From: Lachnospiraceae bacterium
GTDB lineage: Bacteria > Bacillota > Clostridia > Lachnospirales > Lachnospiraceae
Assembly: GCA_022793065.1 (NCBI GenBank)
Contig: JAAWCE010000020.1
Coordinates: 62,001 to 126,000, forward strand
Reading direction: 5' to 3'
Length of the DNA: 64,000 nt
A program made the position numbers and the translations under genes. Numbering within the stretch: the first letter of the stretch is position 1; each line of letters begins with the position of its first letter. The notes below the pieces were generated by a model. It ran no database searches, was not told the origin of the DNA, and saw nothing but the letters and a program-made list of their open reading frames with translations. Positions 36,872-44,690 of the stretch are shown here, one piece after another.

Positions 36872-37819
36872 CTATACACGCAAGTGTTTCTTAACGGTAA
36901 TAATGCTTCCCAAAAAACCAATTCCCACCCCCAGGGCAACCGACACCGGCGTGAGCACGCCAAACAATTCTTCCACTGGAAGGAAATTCAAAAATCCTGC
37001 CAAAATAGAAAATCTTTCCATCACATATGCCAACACATAATTATAAAGGCTGTAGATCAACCACAAAGGCAGTACCGCTCCCAATGCACCAATCAACATA
37101 CCTTCCAGCACGAAAGGCGCTCTTACAAAAAAATCCGTTGCGCCAATGTATTTCATAATATTAATTTCCTCCGCACGTACAGAAATACCAATGGCAACCG
37201 TATTGCTGATTAGAAATACGCTGACTGCCAGCAATATCATAATAATTCCCACTGAAACATAGGCAATTAACATATTGGCACCGCTGAGCATATCCGCCGT
37301 CAGCGAAGAATAATTTACCTTACTCACCTGCGGAAAGGATTCCAGCCAGGTGACCAATGCACTCTGCATTGACACATCATTGATAAAAACCTCATAACTA
37401 TTTTCCCCTTTTAAGGGATTCTCCAAAAAGCCAATGGAATATTTTTCAAAATTTTCCCCAAAATGGTTCTTTGCAAAATTTTCCCACGCATCCTCGTCCG
37501 AAATAAACACAACCTCTGAAACTTCCGGACGCTTTACAATCATCTGACCAAATTCTTCAATCCAACTGTCGGTGGGTATTTGTCCTTCCTCATGACTCTC
37601 ATCCCAGTCTCCTTCATAGTGAAAAAACACCGTCACGGACACCCCTTCTTCCGCCTTCATAACAATGCTTTGAAAGTTCATAACCACCGCATAGAGTAAA
37701 CCAAACAAAAACAGACAGGATGCAATTGTCGCCATAGAAGCCAGGGAATACCACTTATTGCGAAAGATATTGACGAATCCCTGCCTGATGGTGTAAAACA
37801 AGGTACTAATCTTCATCAA
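36872..37819 (-). CDS. ftsX: Cell division protein FtsX
   Basis: A 315-residue integral membrane protein with TM1 at about 22-45, a large extracytoplasmic domain (about 50-180, including VFISDEDAWENFAKNHFGEN) and three TM helices between 190 and 310 (LIAYVSVGIIMILLAVSVFLISNTV, MLIGALGAVLPLWLIY, LTPVSVALGVGIGFLGSIITV). It passes the ATPase signal of FtsE to the outside hydrolase. The start overlaps the end of ftsE by 14 nt. Confidence 0.93.
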   Translation of the reverse strand: MMKISTLFYTIRQGFVNIFRNKWYSLASMATIASCLFLFGLLYAVVMNFQSIVMKAEEGVSVTVFFHYEGDWDESHEEGQIPTDSWIEEFGQMIVKRPEVSEVVFISDEDAWENFAKNHFGENFEKYSIGFLENPLKGENSYEVFINDVSMQSALVTWLESFPQVSKVNYSSLTADMLSGANMLIAYVSVGIIMILLAVSVFLISNTVAIGISVRAEEINIMKYIGATDFFVRAPFVLEGMLIGALGAVLPLWLIYSLYNYVLAYVMERFSILAGFLNFLPVEELFGVLTPVSVALGVGIGFLGSIITVKKHLRV

Positions 37820-38549
37820 TGTATTCTCCCCCTTCCTCGTCGCTGATAATCACGCCTTTTTTCATCGTCACCACCCGCTTATGCATAGCATTTACAATTT
37901 CTCTGTTGTGCGTTACCACCACCACCGTAGTACCGTTTTGGTTAATTTCCTCAAGCAGCTTCATAATTTCCCAGGAATTTTTAGGGTCCAGGTTCCCTGT
38001 AGGCTCGTCCGCCAGCAATATAGACGGATTGTTCACCAGCGCTCTCGCCAACGCAACCCTCTGTTGTTCTCCTCCTGAGAGTTGCTTTGTCTTAGCCTTA
38101 TACTTTCCGGCAAGACCCACAGTTGCAAGAATGGATGGCACATTTCTTCTGATTTCAATGGCTGGCTTCTCTACAATTCTTTGCGCAAACGCAACATTTT
38201 CATATACATTCCTGTCGTTGAGTAATCTAAAATCCTGAAACACCACACCCAAATTGCGTCGGAATTTGGGCACCTGCCTGTGCTTTAACTTTGCCAAATC
38301 ACTTCCCATCACATAGACATTGCCGTTAGAAGCCGTGAGTTCCCGCAGCAAAAGCTTAATCAAAGTGGATTTACCGGAACCGCTGTCCCCTACGATAAAC
38401 ACAAATTCACCTTTCCCTATCCCCAGGGTAATCCCATTGATGGCCGGCGACCCCTTAGAATAAACCTTGCTTACATTCTGCAGATAAATGATGCCGTTTT
38501 CCTCAATAAACTCTTTTCTTTTTTTCCACGACATCTCACGTTTTGTCAT
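37806..38549 (-). CDS. ftsE: Cell division ATPase FtsE
   Basis: A 247-residue ABC ATPase. Walker A VGDSGSGKSTL (about 53-63), Q-loop VVFQDFRLL, signature LSGGEQQRVALARALVNNPSILLADEP with Walker B, and the switch VVTHNREIVN. The C-terminus is acidic. AGGAGG lies seven bases before the ATG. The ribosome site is the end of the second leader repeat family, which occurs here as two tandem copies. Confidence 0.95.
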   Translation of the reverse strand: MTKREMSWKKRKEFIEENGIIYLQNVSKVYSKGSPAINGITLGIGKGEFVFIVGDSGSGKSTLIKLLLRELTASNGNVYVMGSDLAKLKHRQVPKFRRNLGVVFQDFRLLNDRNVYENVAFAQRIVEKPAIEIRRNVPSILATVGLAGKYKAKTKQLSGGEQQRVALARALVNNPSILLADEPTGNLDPKNSWEIMKLLEEINQNGTTVVVVTHNREIVNAMHKRVVTMKKGVIISDEEGGEYIDED

Positions 38550-38568
38550 TTTATTCCTCCTATTCCAG

Positions 38569-38665
38569 TTCCGTCTCTACACTACAGCGCCCCTTTAGGG
38601 GAAGTAAATTTCATCTGCATAGTACGCAGCTTAAATTTCCTTCCGGGCACCTCCGTTCCGAGACT
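38569..38665 (-). repeat. Covarying leader element, family B copy 1 (before ftsE)
   Basis: Minus strand: AGTCTC at the 5' end pairs with GAGAC at the 3' end; inside, GGTGCCC pairs with GGGCGCT (G-U allowed), GGAAG with CTTCC, and CTGC with GCAG at the apex. The element runs into GGAACTGGAATAGGAGG, the ribosome site of ftsE. The stem changes relative to the copy at 53.4 kb keep pairing. Confidence 0.6.
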
Positions 38666-38729
38666 GTTTTTTTATTTTCTCTTCTCATTTCTTAGCTGGA
38701 CTATTCCAGTTCCCGCAAGCGGCAACTTG

Positions 38730-38826
38730 TTCCGTCTCTACACTACAGCGCCCCTTTAGGGGAAGTAAATTTCATCTGCATAGTACGCAGCTTAAATTTC
38801 CTTCCGGGCACCTCCGTTCCGAGACT
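38730..38826 (-). repeat. Covarying leader element, family B copy 2 (tandem, before ftsE)
   Basis: Essentially identical to copy 1, displaced by 161 bp and linked by a spacer with a GTTGCCGC/GCGGGAAC hairpin. A third partial remnant with the GGAATAG block follows at about 38862-38905. Together these fill the 385-nt gap between ftsE and the PucR-type regulator. Confidence 0.65.
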
Positions 38827-38934
38827 GTTTTTTATTTTCTCTTCTCATTTCTTAGCTGGACTATTCCAGTATCATCTCTCCACTGCAGCCTTCCCTTTTA
38901 AGGAAGGTCTTTTCCCACTTTACTTTTTCTGTCT

Positions 38935-40020
38935 TCAGAAATCCACATTTTCCATATACTTCATATATTTCACCACCATAAGGGCAATCTTAAAGGTAAT
39001 TGCATCCTCAAAAACACGAAGATCCAATCCTGTGCCCTTCTGAAGCTTATCCAGACGATAAACAAGCGTATTTCTGTGAATGAATAACTGCCTGGAAGTT
39101 TCAGATACGTTCAGACTGTTTTCAAAAAATTTATGTATTGTCCCCAAAGTCTCCTCATCAAAATCATCAGGACTTTTGCCTCCAAATATCTCATGGATAA
39201 ACATTTTACACAACGGAATCGGTAACTGATAAATCAATCGTCCAATGCCAAGCTCACTGTAAGCGATAATTTCCCTCTCTCCAAAGAAAATCTTACCCAC
39301 ATCTATTGCCATTTTTGCTTCCTTATAGGAACGACTTACATCCTTTAATTCTTTCACTACCGTGCCATATGCAATGCGAAGTTCCCGGATTCCCTCTTTT
39401 TGCAGAAAAGTGCGCAGCCCTTTTGCCGCTTTGTCAATCTCTCTCAGGGAATCTTCATCGGCCAGTTCTTTCACTACCACAACATTATTTTCATCCACTG
39501 CAGTGATAAAATCCCTACTGCTGGCTCCAAAATGGGTCCTTACCAGTTCCAGCATACCATTGTCCCTGTCATTTCCCGGCTCCACAATCATTACGGCCCT
39601 GGGTACGTCCACCTGTATATGTAATTTTTTGGACCGGCTATAGATATCAATTAACAGCAAATTGTCAAGGAGAAGATTTTTGAAAAAATTATCCTTATCA
39701 AAACGCTCTTTATAGGCAACCAACAAATTTTGAATCTGAAAAGCCGCCATTTTTCCAATGACATACACATCTTCCCCTGTTCCCCCAGTCATCAGCACAT
39801 ACTCCAATTGTTGGTCATCATATATCTTGAAGAACTGATAGCCCTGAATTTCCTGCGAATCTGCCGGAGAAAGCGCAAATTCTCCCGCCACTCTGGCATT
39901 GTTCCCCATGTCGGCTGTGGAGGCAATTTCCTTTCCGTCCACATCCATGACACAAAAATCAACTCTGGCAATACTTTTTAGTCCGTCTATTGTGTTTTGT
40001 AAAATCTGATTTGAAATCAT
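38935..40020 (-). CDS. CdaR/PucR-type transcriptional regulator
   Basis: A 361-residue regulator with an N-terminal sugar-diacid-type sensor domain (about 1-110, ISNQILQNTIDGLKSIARVDFCVMDVDGKEIAST), a degenerate GGDEF-like middle domain (about 130-260, RAVMIVEPGND, LRIAYGTVVKELKDVSRSYKEAKMA), and the C-terminal PucR HTH (LGTIHKFFENSLNVSETSRQLFIHRNTLVYRLDKLQKGTGLDLR). Effector unknown. ATG at 40020 follows GGTGGGGG. It stands alone after a 245-nt structured leader, and no catabolic operon adjoins it, so its targets lie elsewhere. Confidence 0.9.
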   Translation of the reverse strand: MISNQILQNTIDGLKSIARVDFCVMDVDGKEIASTADMGNNARVAGEFALSPADSQEIQGYQFFKIYDDQQLEYVLMTGGTGEDVYVIGKMAAFQIQNLLVAYKERFDKDNFFKNLLLDNLLLIDIYSRSKKLHIQVDVPRAVMIVEPGNDRDNGMLELVRTHFGASSRDFITAVDENNVVVVKELADEDSLREIDKAAKGLRTFLQKEGIRELRIAYGTVVKELKDVSRSYKEAKMAIDVGKIFFGEREIIAYSELGIGRLIYQLPIPLCKMFIHEIFGGKSPDDFDEETLGTIHKFFENSLNVSETSRQLFIHRNTLVYRLDKLQKGTGLDLRVFEDAITFKIALMVVKYMKYMENVDF

Positions 40021-40036
40021 AGCCCCCACCCCTTTT

Positions 40037-40123
40037 GGCGCTTATTGGTATAGCCCATGCCGCTGTACCCTGTGTTTCGCATGCGCTATACTGACTATAC
40101 CGACTGTTATGTGTACAATTTTC
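40037..40123 (-). CDS. Possible leader peptide upstream of the PucR-type regulator
   Basis: A GTG-started frame of about 27 codons begins where the hairpin/Shine-Dalgarno cassette A7 would place a start codon (GGGGTAT, 4 nt, GTG) and stops about 16 nt before the regulator's ATG. The peptide has three His and several Val/Ile residues. It may be a remnant of a former cassette-driven gene or a real leader peptide; there is no homology to support it. Confidence 0.25.
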
Positions 40124-40155
40124 ACCCAGATACCCCTTGCGCGCTTTCGCACGCA
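40124..40155 (-). repeat. Hairpin/Shine-Dalgarno cassette, copy A7 (regulator leader, proximal)
   Basis: Minus strand: TGCGTGC, loop GAAA, GCGCGCA (one G-U pair), then AGGGGTATCTGG and GTG. The stem is again different in sequence and kept by pairing. Confidence 0.55.
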
Positions 40156-40171
40156 TACTAATCAAGATTGC

Positions 40172-40202
40172 TGACAATAAAATCATACTCCTGGATTTTA
40201 TT
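40172..40202 (-). other. AT-rich hairpin in the regulator leader
   Basis: An 11-bp perfect stem, ACAATAAAATC with GATTTTATTGT, around a 9-nt loop, between cassettes A7 and A8. Not followed by a T tract, so more likely a leader structure than a terminator. Confidence 0.4.
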
Positions 40203-40204
40203 GT

Positions 40205-40249
40205 ATGAAAGTTTATTTTCAAACTTACCCCGATCCGCCATTGGCGGTC
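40205..40249 (-). repeat. Hairpin/Shine-Dalgarno cassette, copy A8 (regulator leader, distal)
   Basis: Minus strand: GACCGCC, loop AAT, GGCGGATC, then GGGGTAAGTTTG and a GAAAA/TTTC mini-hairpin. It matches copy A4 of the uvrA leader in order and spacing. Confidence 0.55.
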
Positions 40250-40272
40250 TACTAAAATATCCCTTCCATACA

Positions 40273-40301
40273 AATGTACATAAAATATCAGTAAAATGCA
40301 A
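40273..40301 (-). promoter_or_regulatory. Possible promoter of the PucR-type regulator
   Basis: Minus strand TTGCAT, 17-nt spacer, TACATT, placing the transcript start just before cassette A8. Confidence 0.4.
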
Positions 40302-40323
40302 TAGATTTTAGGAATTTTCACAA

Positions 40324-40359
40324 AAAGGCCATCTGAAGTATGCCCTCCAGACAGCCTTT
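40324..40359 (-). terminator. Terminator after the YjfB-like gene
   Basis: A 12-bp stem (AAAGGCTGTCTG pairing with CAGATGGCCTTT, one G-U pair and one mismatch) followed by TTTTT-like sequence on the minus strand, about 90 nt after the stop. Confidence 0.7.
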
Positions 40360-40446
40360 CAAATGTTCTACCAAAACGACATGCGCCCATCAACTATGAA
40401 ACCCAAATTTGAAACACAATACACTTCCTTATTTCACACCTGTCAG

Positions 40447-40641
40447 TTAAATACGAATATCTATATTGGCGCCCAACTCCGCATAAACACTCCGCTCCAT
40501 AGCAGCCGCAGCATCCAACATCTCCACCATTCCTTCTCCCAGAGAAACATTGGTATCCATTGCCTTTTTCAATACTGCCGCTCCTATCTGAGACTGCTCC
40601 GAAACTCTGGCCAAAGCCATTGACACTCCTGCTATATCCAT
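40447..40641 (-). CDS. YjfB-family putative motility protein
   Basis: A 64-residue protein matching the YjfB/putative motility family layout: MDIAGVSMALARVSEQSQIGAAVLKKAMD and GEGMVEMLDAAAAMERSV, with the acidic, Ala-rich helices typical of it. Start chosen at 40641, where GGGAGG lies seven bases upstream; an 8-codon extension reads through the ribosome site. The biochemical role of the family is not known. A TGC-TATACT extended -10 lies 50 nt upstream. Confidence 0.8.
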   Translation of the reverse strand: MDIAGVSMALARVSEQSQIGAAVLKKAMDTNVSLGEGMVEMLDAAAAMERSVYAELGANIDIRI

Positions 40642-40689
40642 ATTTACTCCTCCCTTTATGCACACCCAATGCTATTATGAAACAAAGTC

Positions 40690-40698
40690 AGTATAGCA
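40690..40698 (-). promoter_or_regulatory. Extended -10 promoter for the YjfB-like gene
   Basis: Minus strand TGC directly followed by TATACT; the -35 is weak. No sigma-28 GCCGATAA-type element is visible. Confidence 0.45.
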
Positions 40699-40823
40699 CA
40701 TTTTAAAATATTTTACCAGTGGTTCTTACCATTTTCGCATTTTTTAAGAACTGACACAGCCGCCGTTTCACGGGCAGCCCCAACTATTTCCTATCTTGAT
40801 TTTGCATAATCATATGGTCAACA

Positions 40824-40863
40824 GAAAGGGCGTATTGATTTTCTTCAATCAATACGCCCTTTC
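40824..40863. terminator. Perfect 17-bp hairpin, terminator-like
   Basis: GAAAGGGCGTATTGATT and its exact complement around a 6-nt loop. Only TTT-C follows on the minus strand, so termination is plausible but not certain. Confidence 0.55.
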
Positions 40864-41080
40864 AAACCTCCTGATCCAATGGACTATACCTCTCTTTCTT
40901 ATTTTATTTTTCCTTTTCTTCCATTTCACCCCCGTGCTTTCCATTCTCATTTTGTACTTAGTACTGTAATGTTCTGATATTTTCTCAGTTAATCATTACC
41001 CTTTGATGTACTTGCACTTCTTGCCTCACCTCTGCACTTTTCTTTTTGGAAGATGTTTTGTTTTTCTCTCTCTTTGTTAT
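40824..41080 (-). ncRNA. Candidate small RNA with consensus promoter and 17-bp terminator-like hairpin
   Basis: Transcription from the consensus promoter at 41087-41115 would start near 41080 and meet the perfect hairpin at 40824-40863 after about 255 nt. The sequence between is purine-rich on the minus strand and has no protein-coding frame with a ribosome site; the best frame is a 33-codon, very basic ORF starting ATGAGAATGG without a Shine-Dalgarno. It could instead be a long leader of the YjfB-like gene. No match to a known RNA family (6S, tmRNA, SRP, RNase P) was recognised by eye. Confidence 0.4.
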
Positions 41081-41086
41081 GAGTTA

Positions 41087-41115
41087 ATTATATGATAGTT
41101 CTTTTGATTTGTCAA
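41087..41115 (-). promoter_or_regulatory. Consensus sigma-A promoter
   Basis: Minus strand TTGACA, exactly 17 nt, TATAAT: both hexamers perfect. It is the strongest promoter seen in the window and has no protein gene within 440 nt downstream. The stretch from 41116 to 41278 upstream of it holds nothing recognisable. Confidence 0.75.
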
Positions 41116-41278
41116 TACAATTTTTATATTTTTCTGTATTTATTTTCATTTTCCCAGAAAAGACGCATTTTAGCAACCCAAAGTATATCTTTTTCTTTCT
41201 TCTGCTCCAAATGCTGTACCAAAACATACTTCTGGCCGCCAGAAGACCTATTTCGTCAAATACTTCAGCAGTGTCACA

Positions 41279-42115
41279 TTATTCCCTGACAGCAATCACC
41301 GACATGGCAAGTCTTTTCACCGCCTTCTCTACATAAGTGCTGTGGCCCATCTGTTCCTTAAGACTTTGGGATAACAGCGGGAACCCTACAATATTCTCCA
41401 AAAGCAAATCCTTTTTCTCCTGCACATCCTCAATGGGCATCATCAGACTTTCTGACGCTTCACTTGCAGCACTCCCTTGCATCAATGCAAACTCTGCAGA
41501 TAAAGCTTCTTTATGATCTTTCGACCATTTCACTGAAATATCACCGGATTCTCCTTTGGTATGCTGTACTTTCACAATTCCTCTCAATCTGGTAAAACTT
41601 GGACTTTCTTGAGATACTCCCGCCTTCTCCCCAGGGTAAGAACACGAAATCCCCTTATATCCCTCTTCCTCCTCTACAAGAAGTACGCAATTCTGACGCC
41701 CTTCCTCACAGGCGCTTGACTGTTCCGCTCCGCCCAGCAGCACATAAGCCTCTTTCCCAATGGAGATAATCGAACCCTTTAGCAAGAAACACTTCCGAAT
41801 CATTGCCAAAATCGACATTGGCGCTCCCATAACAGTCTCTTCTACCTGATCAACGGAATTTGCATATACTCTAATCAGCGTTCCACTTTTATGTACTTGA
41901 TATATGATATCCTTTGAAAGAGCCGCTAAATAAAAATCTCCATCGGCTGAAATTCCAGTAGGAGCCGACAGAGGAATATGATCTGTCTCTAATGGATATA
42001 CAATTAATTGCACCGCAGAACCTTTGGGCACCATTCCTGCATATGGCACCAATGTTCTCAGCTTACAATTTGTAACTAATATCCTATCATAATAGTAATA
42101 TACTGTTCCACGCAT
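41279..42115 (-). CDS. Protein of unknown function
   Basis: A 278-residue protein with no signal peptide or membrane helix and no family recognised. The first 180 residues are beta-rich (VYYYYDRILVTNCKLRTLVPYAGMVPKGSAVQLIVYPL, GISADGDFYLAALSKDIIYQVHKSGTLIRVYA, GSIISIGKEAYVLLGG), the last 60 are helical (EKKDLLLENIVGFPLLSQSLKEQM). The ATG at 42115 has only a weak ribosome site. It is transcribed away from the small peptide gene, with 340 nt between, and toward the candidate RNA. Confidence 0.6.
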   Translation of the reverse strand: MRGTVYYYYDRILVTNCKLRTLVPYAGMVPKGSAVQLIVYPLETDHIPLSAPTGISADGDFYLAALSKDIIYQVHKSGTLIRVYANSVDQVEETVMGAPMSILAMIRKCFLLKGSIISIGKEAYVLLGGAEQSSACEEGRQNCVLLVEEEEGYKGISCSYPGEKAGVSQESPSFTRLRGIVKVQHTKGESGDISVKWSKDHKEALSAEFALMQGSAASEASESLMMPIEDVQEKKDLLLENIVGFPLLSQSLKEQMGHSTYVEKAVKRLAMSVIAVRE

Positions 42116-42395
42116 TTTCTACGCAATCCACCAATCTAACATTCAACTCAATGAAAGTGTAAATAATCCTATAGGAACCATTTACAAAATCCTTCCTTTG
42201 CAACAATAGTAAATTAATAAAATCTTTCTAAAGGTTATGGACTATGCTACCATTTTCCTATCATTTATGCCATAACAAAACTGGCACAATTTAACTTTTC
42301 AGACAATGCTTTGAAATGTATTAGAATATTACCCATCCAGGAAGAGATTCCTAAGTCAAAACAAAATCTTTCAGTTAAATGTGCCAGTTCTGCTA
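42116..42395 (+). other. Upstream region of the small peptide gene with an inverted repeat
   Basis: The stretch holds no gene. It contains two arms, CTGGCACAATTTAACT at 42281-42296 and AGTTAAATGTGCCAG at 42373-42387, inverted relative to each other with one base difference. The second arm ends 8 nt before the -35 of the peptide gene, a typical operator position. Confidence 0.45.
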
Positions 42396-42424
42396 TTGCT
42401 TTTCCAATATTTACCCCTTACAAT
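42396..42424 (+). promoter_or_regulatory. Promoter of the small peptide gene
   Basis: TTGCTT, 17-nt spacer, TACAAT, 30 nt before the start codon. Confidence 0.55.
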
Positions 42425-42454
42425 GATATGACATTAAGAAAGGAGAAATTGCCA

Positions 42455-42592
42455 ATGAATACATATTACGCTCACAGCTCTGCTTCTATTGTCCTATGTG
42501 CAGTCCCTTCATATATACCATGCCAGCCGTCCTCCGCTATTCCCAATTGTTCCGATGTCCCCCACAATGTCAGAGCGCCTTATCCCTATTAG
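42455..42592 (+). CDS. Small peptide (45 aa), possible signal or regulatory peptide
   Basis: A short gene with its own promoter (42396-42424), ribosome site (AAAGGAG, nine bases before the ATG) and terminator (42639-42688). The 45-residue product begins MNTYYAHSSASIVLCAVPSY, has Cys at 15, 23 and 32, five Pro in the second half and ends APYPY; it lacks the basic start of a normal signal peptide. It lies tail-to-tail with a duplicated HTH/TPR regulator and shares a CTGGCAC/ATTTAACTT motif with that gene's upstream region, so a cognate signal peptide is a reasonable guess. The frame is open further upstream but without a ribosome site. Confidence 0.5.
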   Translation: MNTYYAHSSASIVLCAVPSYIPCQPSSAIPNCSDVPHNVRAPYPY

Positions 42593-42638
42593 AACATGTT
42601 TGAAACATCATTCCAACCATTTGTATGCTCCGCTTTCC

Positions 42639-42688
42639 ATGCTTTTTGCCCTAACACGAAACACGCCCTTTGGCAAAAAGCATTTTTT
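42639..42688 (+). terminator. Terminator of the small peptide gene
   Basis: A 12-bp perfect stem, ATGCTTTTTGCC with GGCAAAAAGCAT, 21-nt loop, followed by six T on the plus strand. Confidence 0.8.
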
Positions 42689-42719
42689 ACGCATGCAAAT
42701 GTCTTACCTCATTTATTTA

Positions 42720-44543
42720 TCATGTCGTAACAATTTCATATTGATACAGCTCCTTTAAATGATTGAGGAAAAACATGGATTGTTCCTTTCCATAGAACAA
42801 TAAATTAAGAGCCGCGGAAGCCTTGATATATAAAAGGCTATCTTTGGGTGTATATTTTTCCTCTTGCCACAGTTGTTCCATATCCCACCCGCAATCATAT
42901 AACAGTAGTGTAAGCGTCAAACCCCGCCCTGATTTCAAGCCCATAACGATCCCCTGTTCAGCAATGTGAATTGCTTTGTCATACTCTCTCATATTCCCCA
43001 ACAAGTTTCCTATATTTCTTATGGTCAGTTCATATCCGGCCATGTAATGTATGATTTGAAAGGGCTTGTTTTCATATTGGTCCTTAATATCATACAACAT
43101 CCCTAATACTTCTTCCGTTTTTCCCGCTTCTTCACAGGAATAGGACATTGTATTGACAATACTCATCTCCTGTCGGCTGAAACGCCATTTCTTATGTTCT
43201 CTTTTGCCGAACTCAGGCATGGTAAGATAAAGCGCAGCACTCTGCCTGTCATAATGCTCCTGGGGCGATATCTTATCTTGCACATACAAAGCCAGCGCCT
43301 TTATATTCCCTATATATTGTTCCACAAACCGATTCGTCCTTTTTGCCCTACTCTCTAATTCATTTATCAATGGTTCCGCATCTTTCCCATTAGAAAGACT
43401 GAGCAAAATGGATATTTGATTGGCCAGCTTAAAAAATTCCGGTTCTTCCACAGGATTAATTGCTTCATAATATCCATCTTTCAGGCCAATTCTTTCCATT
43501 ATTTTATGTAATACCTGCACTTTTGGCGCAACCTTTCCACATTCTATCCGCGATATGGTAACGGCGTCACAAATCCCTTCCGCCAGTTTTTCCTGGCTCA
43601 TCCCCATTGCTTTTCTTCTTGCACGAATCAAATCACCACAGAGTTCAATTTCCGCCACGCCAAAATGTGTGTTCCAAACCCATTCTTCTTCCTCCACCTG
43701 ATAAACCGTATATAGCCATTCCAGTGTGTTACATGTTTCTTGGAACATTGCAGTTTCTTCCTCAGAACAATTTCCATATAAAATAATTACCTGCAAAAAT
43801 TTTCTCATATAGAAAAGTCTTCCTCGAACCTTCAGCAACGATACCGCTTTTCGGGCCAAATCCACAGCACTTTTCACTTCATCCTTTTTCATATAATATT
43901 TCACAAGACGATATGCAATCTGAGAATAAAGCTTTACTCTGTCTTCCTCATCCATCCTGACTTCCAGATAATGCAACAATTGATGATATCCTTTGACCGC
44001 TTCTTCCAGTTCTCCCATATCCTCTTGAATTCGACAGTACATCATTCGGATAATACATTCCATCAATGAAAGCGGGTACTCTGACATTTGGCTCATATCA
44101 ATATCTCTCATGGATATCTGCCACGCCAGCTCCAGATGGTCCAGCATATCCTGAGTGGACATTCCGTTTTTCCAATCCAGCACCACCTCACACAGCCCCG
44201 AAAATTGCAGATGTAACTTACATCTCTTTGCAGTCATTTCCTTATATTCCTGCAACAACGGTAATGTACTTTCTCTGTCCCCTTCATCCACCGCCCGAAT
44301 CAATTTCTCTTGCAGCAACAGCCAATCCTGCTCATCGGGATTCATAATATATATGAACTTGTCCGCCGACACTCCTACTCTCTGAAGCAAAGCGTCGGAC
44401 ATCATCTTCTCACATCTTCTCTCACCGCTTTCCAAACGCTGCAAAAAAGTGCGCGAACATATGCCTCTGCACAAGACTTCTGCAGAAATACCTGCACGTG
44501 TCCGCTCACACCATACCAATCTGCCAACAGAATTATATAGCAT
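42720..44543 (-). CDS. Duplicated HTH/TPR transcriptional regulator, RRNPP-like
   Basis: A 607-residue regulator made of two similar halves, each an XRE-type HTH followed by helical TPR-like repeats. HTH1 is at residues 7-60 (GICSRTFLQRLESGER), HTH2 at 303-354 (ARRKAMGMSQEKLAEGICDAVTISRIECGK). The helical parts (for example EAVKGYHQLLHYLEVRMDEEDRVKLYSQIAYRLVKYY and YDKAIHIAEQGIVMGLKSGRG) are like the peptide-binding domains of PlcR, Rgg and related proteins. AGGAGG precedes the ATG. The double HTH in one chain is unusual; it may bind DNA as a pseudo-dimer. The small peptide gene lies just past its stop on the other strand. Confidence 0.78.
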   Translation of the reverse strand: MLYNSVGRLVWCERTRAGISAEVLCRGICSRTFLQRLESGERRCEKMMSDALLQRVGVSADKFIYIMNPDEQDWLLLQEKLIRAVDEGDRESTLPLLQEYKEMTAKRCKLHLQFSGLCEVVLDWKNGMSTQDMLDHLELAWQISMRDIDMSQMSEYPLSLMECIIRMMYCRIQEDMGELEEAVKGYHQLLHYLEVRMDEEDRVKLYSQIAYRLVKYYMKKDEVKSAVDLARKAVSLLKVRGRLFYMRKFLQVIILYGNCSEEETAMFQETCNTLEWLYTVYQVEEEEWVWNTHFGVAEIELCGDLIRARRKAMGMSQEKLAEGICDAVTISRIECGKVAPKVQVLHKIMERIGLKDGYYEAINPVEEPEFFKLANQISILLSLSNGKDAEPLINELESRAKRTNRFVEQYIGNIKALALYVQDKISPQEHYDRQSAALYLTMPEFGKREHKKWRFSRQEMSIVNTMSYSCEEAGKTEEVLGMLYDIKDQYENKPFQIIHYMAGYELTIRNIGNLLGNMREYDKAIHIAEQGIVMGLKSGRGLTLTLLLYDCGWDMEQLWQEEKYTPKDSLLYIKASAALNLLFYGKEQSMFFLNHLKELYQYEIVTT

Positions 44544-44605
44544 GAATTCCTCCTATTAATAATACCGCAGTCCAACGCGGAACAATTCAACCCTTTTACA
44601 GAAAA

Positions 44606-44634
44606 ATTATACCATCCCTCCCGCTTTTCTTCAA
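44606..44634 (-). promoter_or_regulatory. Sigma-A promoter of the duplicated HTH/TPR regulator
   Basis: Minus strand TTGAAG, 17-nt spacer, TATAAT with a TGG extension, 63 nt before the start codon. Confidence 0.65.
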
Positions 44635-44690
44635 GTTTTCAGTCAATATTCCTTCATTTTCTGTTACACTTTATCTCTCCCATACATAAA

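Noticed and set aside
39959..40393. A 144-codon minus-strand frame across the regulator leader
   Set aside because: It overlaps the regulator start in another frame and runs through the hairpin cassettes and the terminator; it is better explained as leader sequence.
40824..40863. Inverted repeat considered as a transposon end
   Set aside because: There is no transposase nearby and no second copy; a hairpin at the end of a promoter-driven transcript explains it better.
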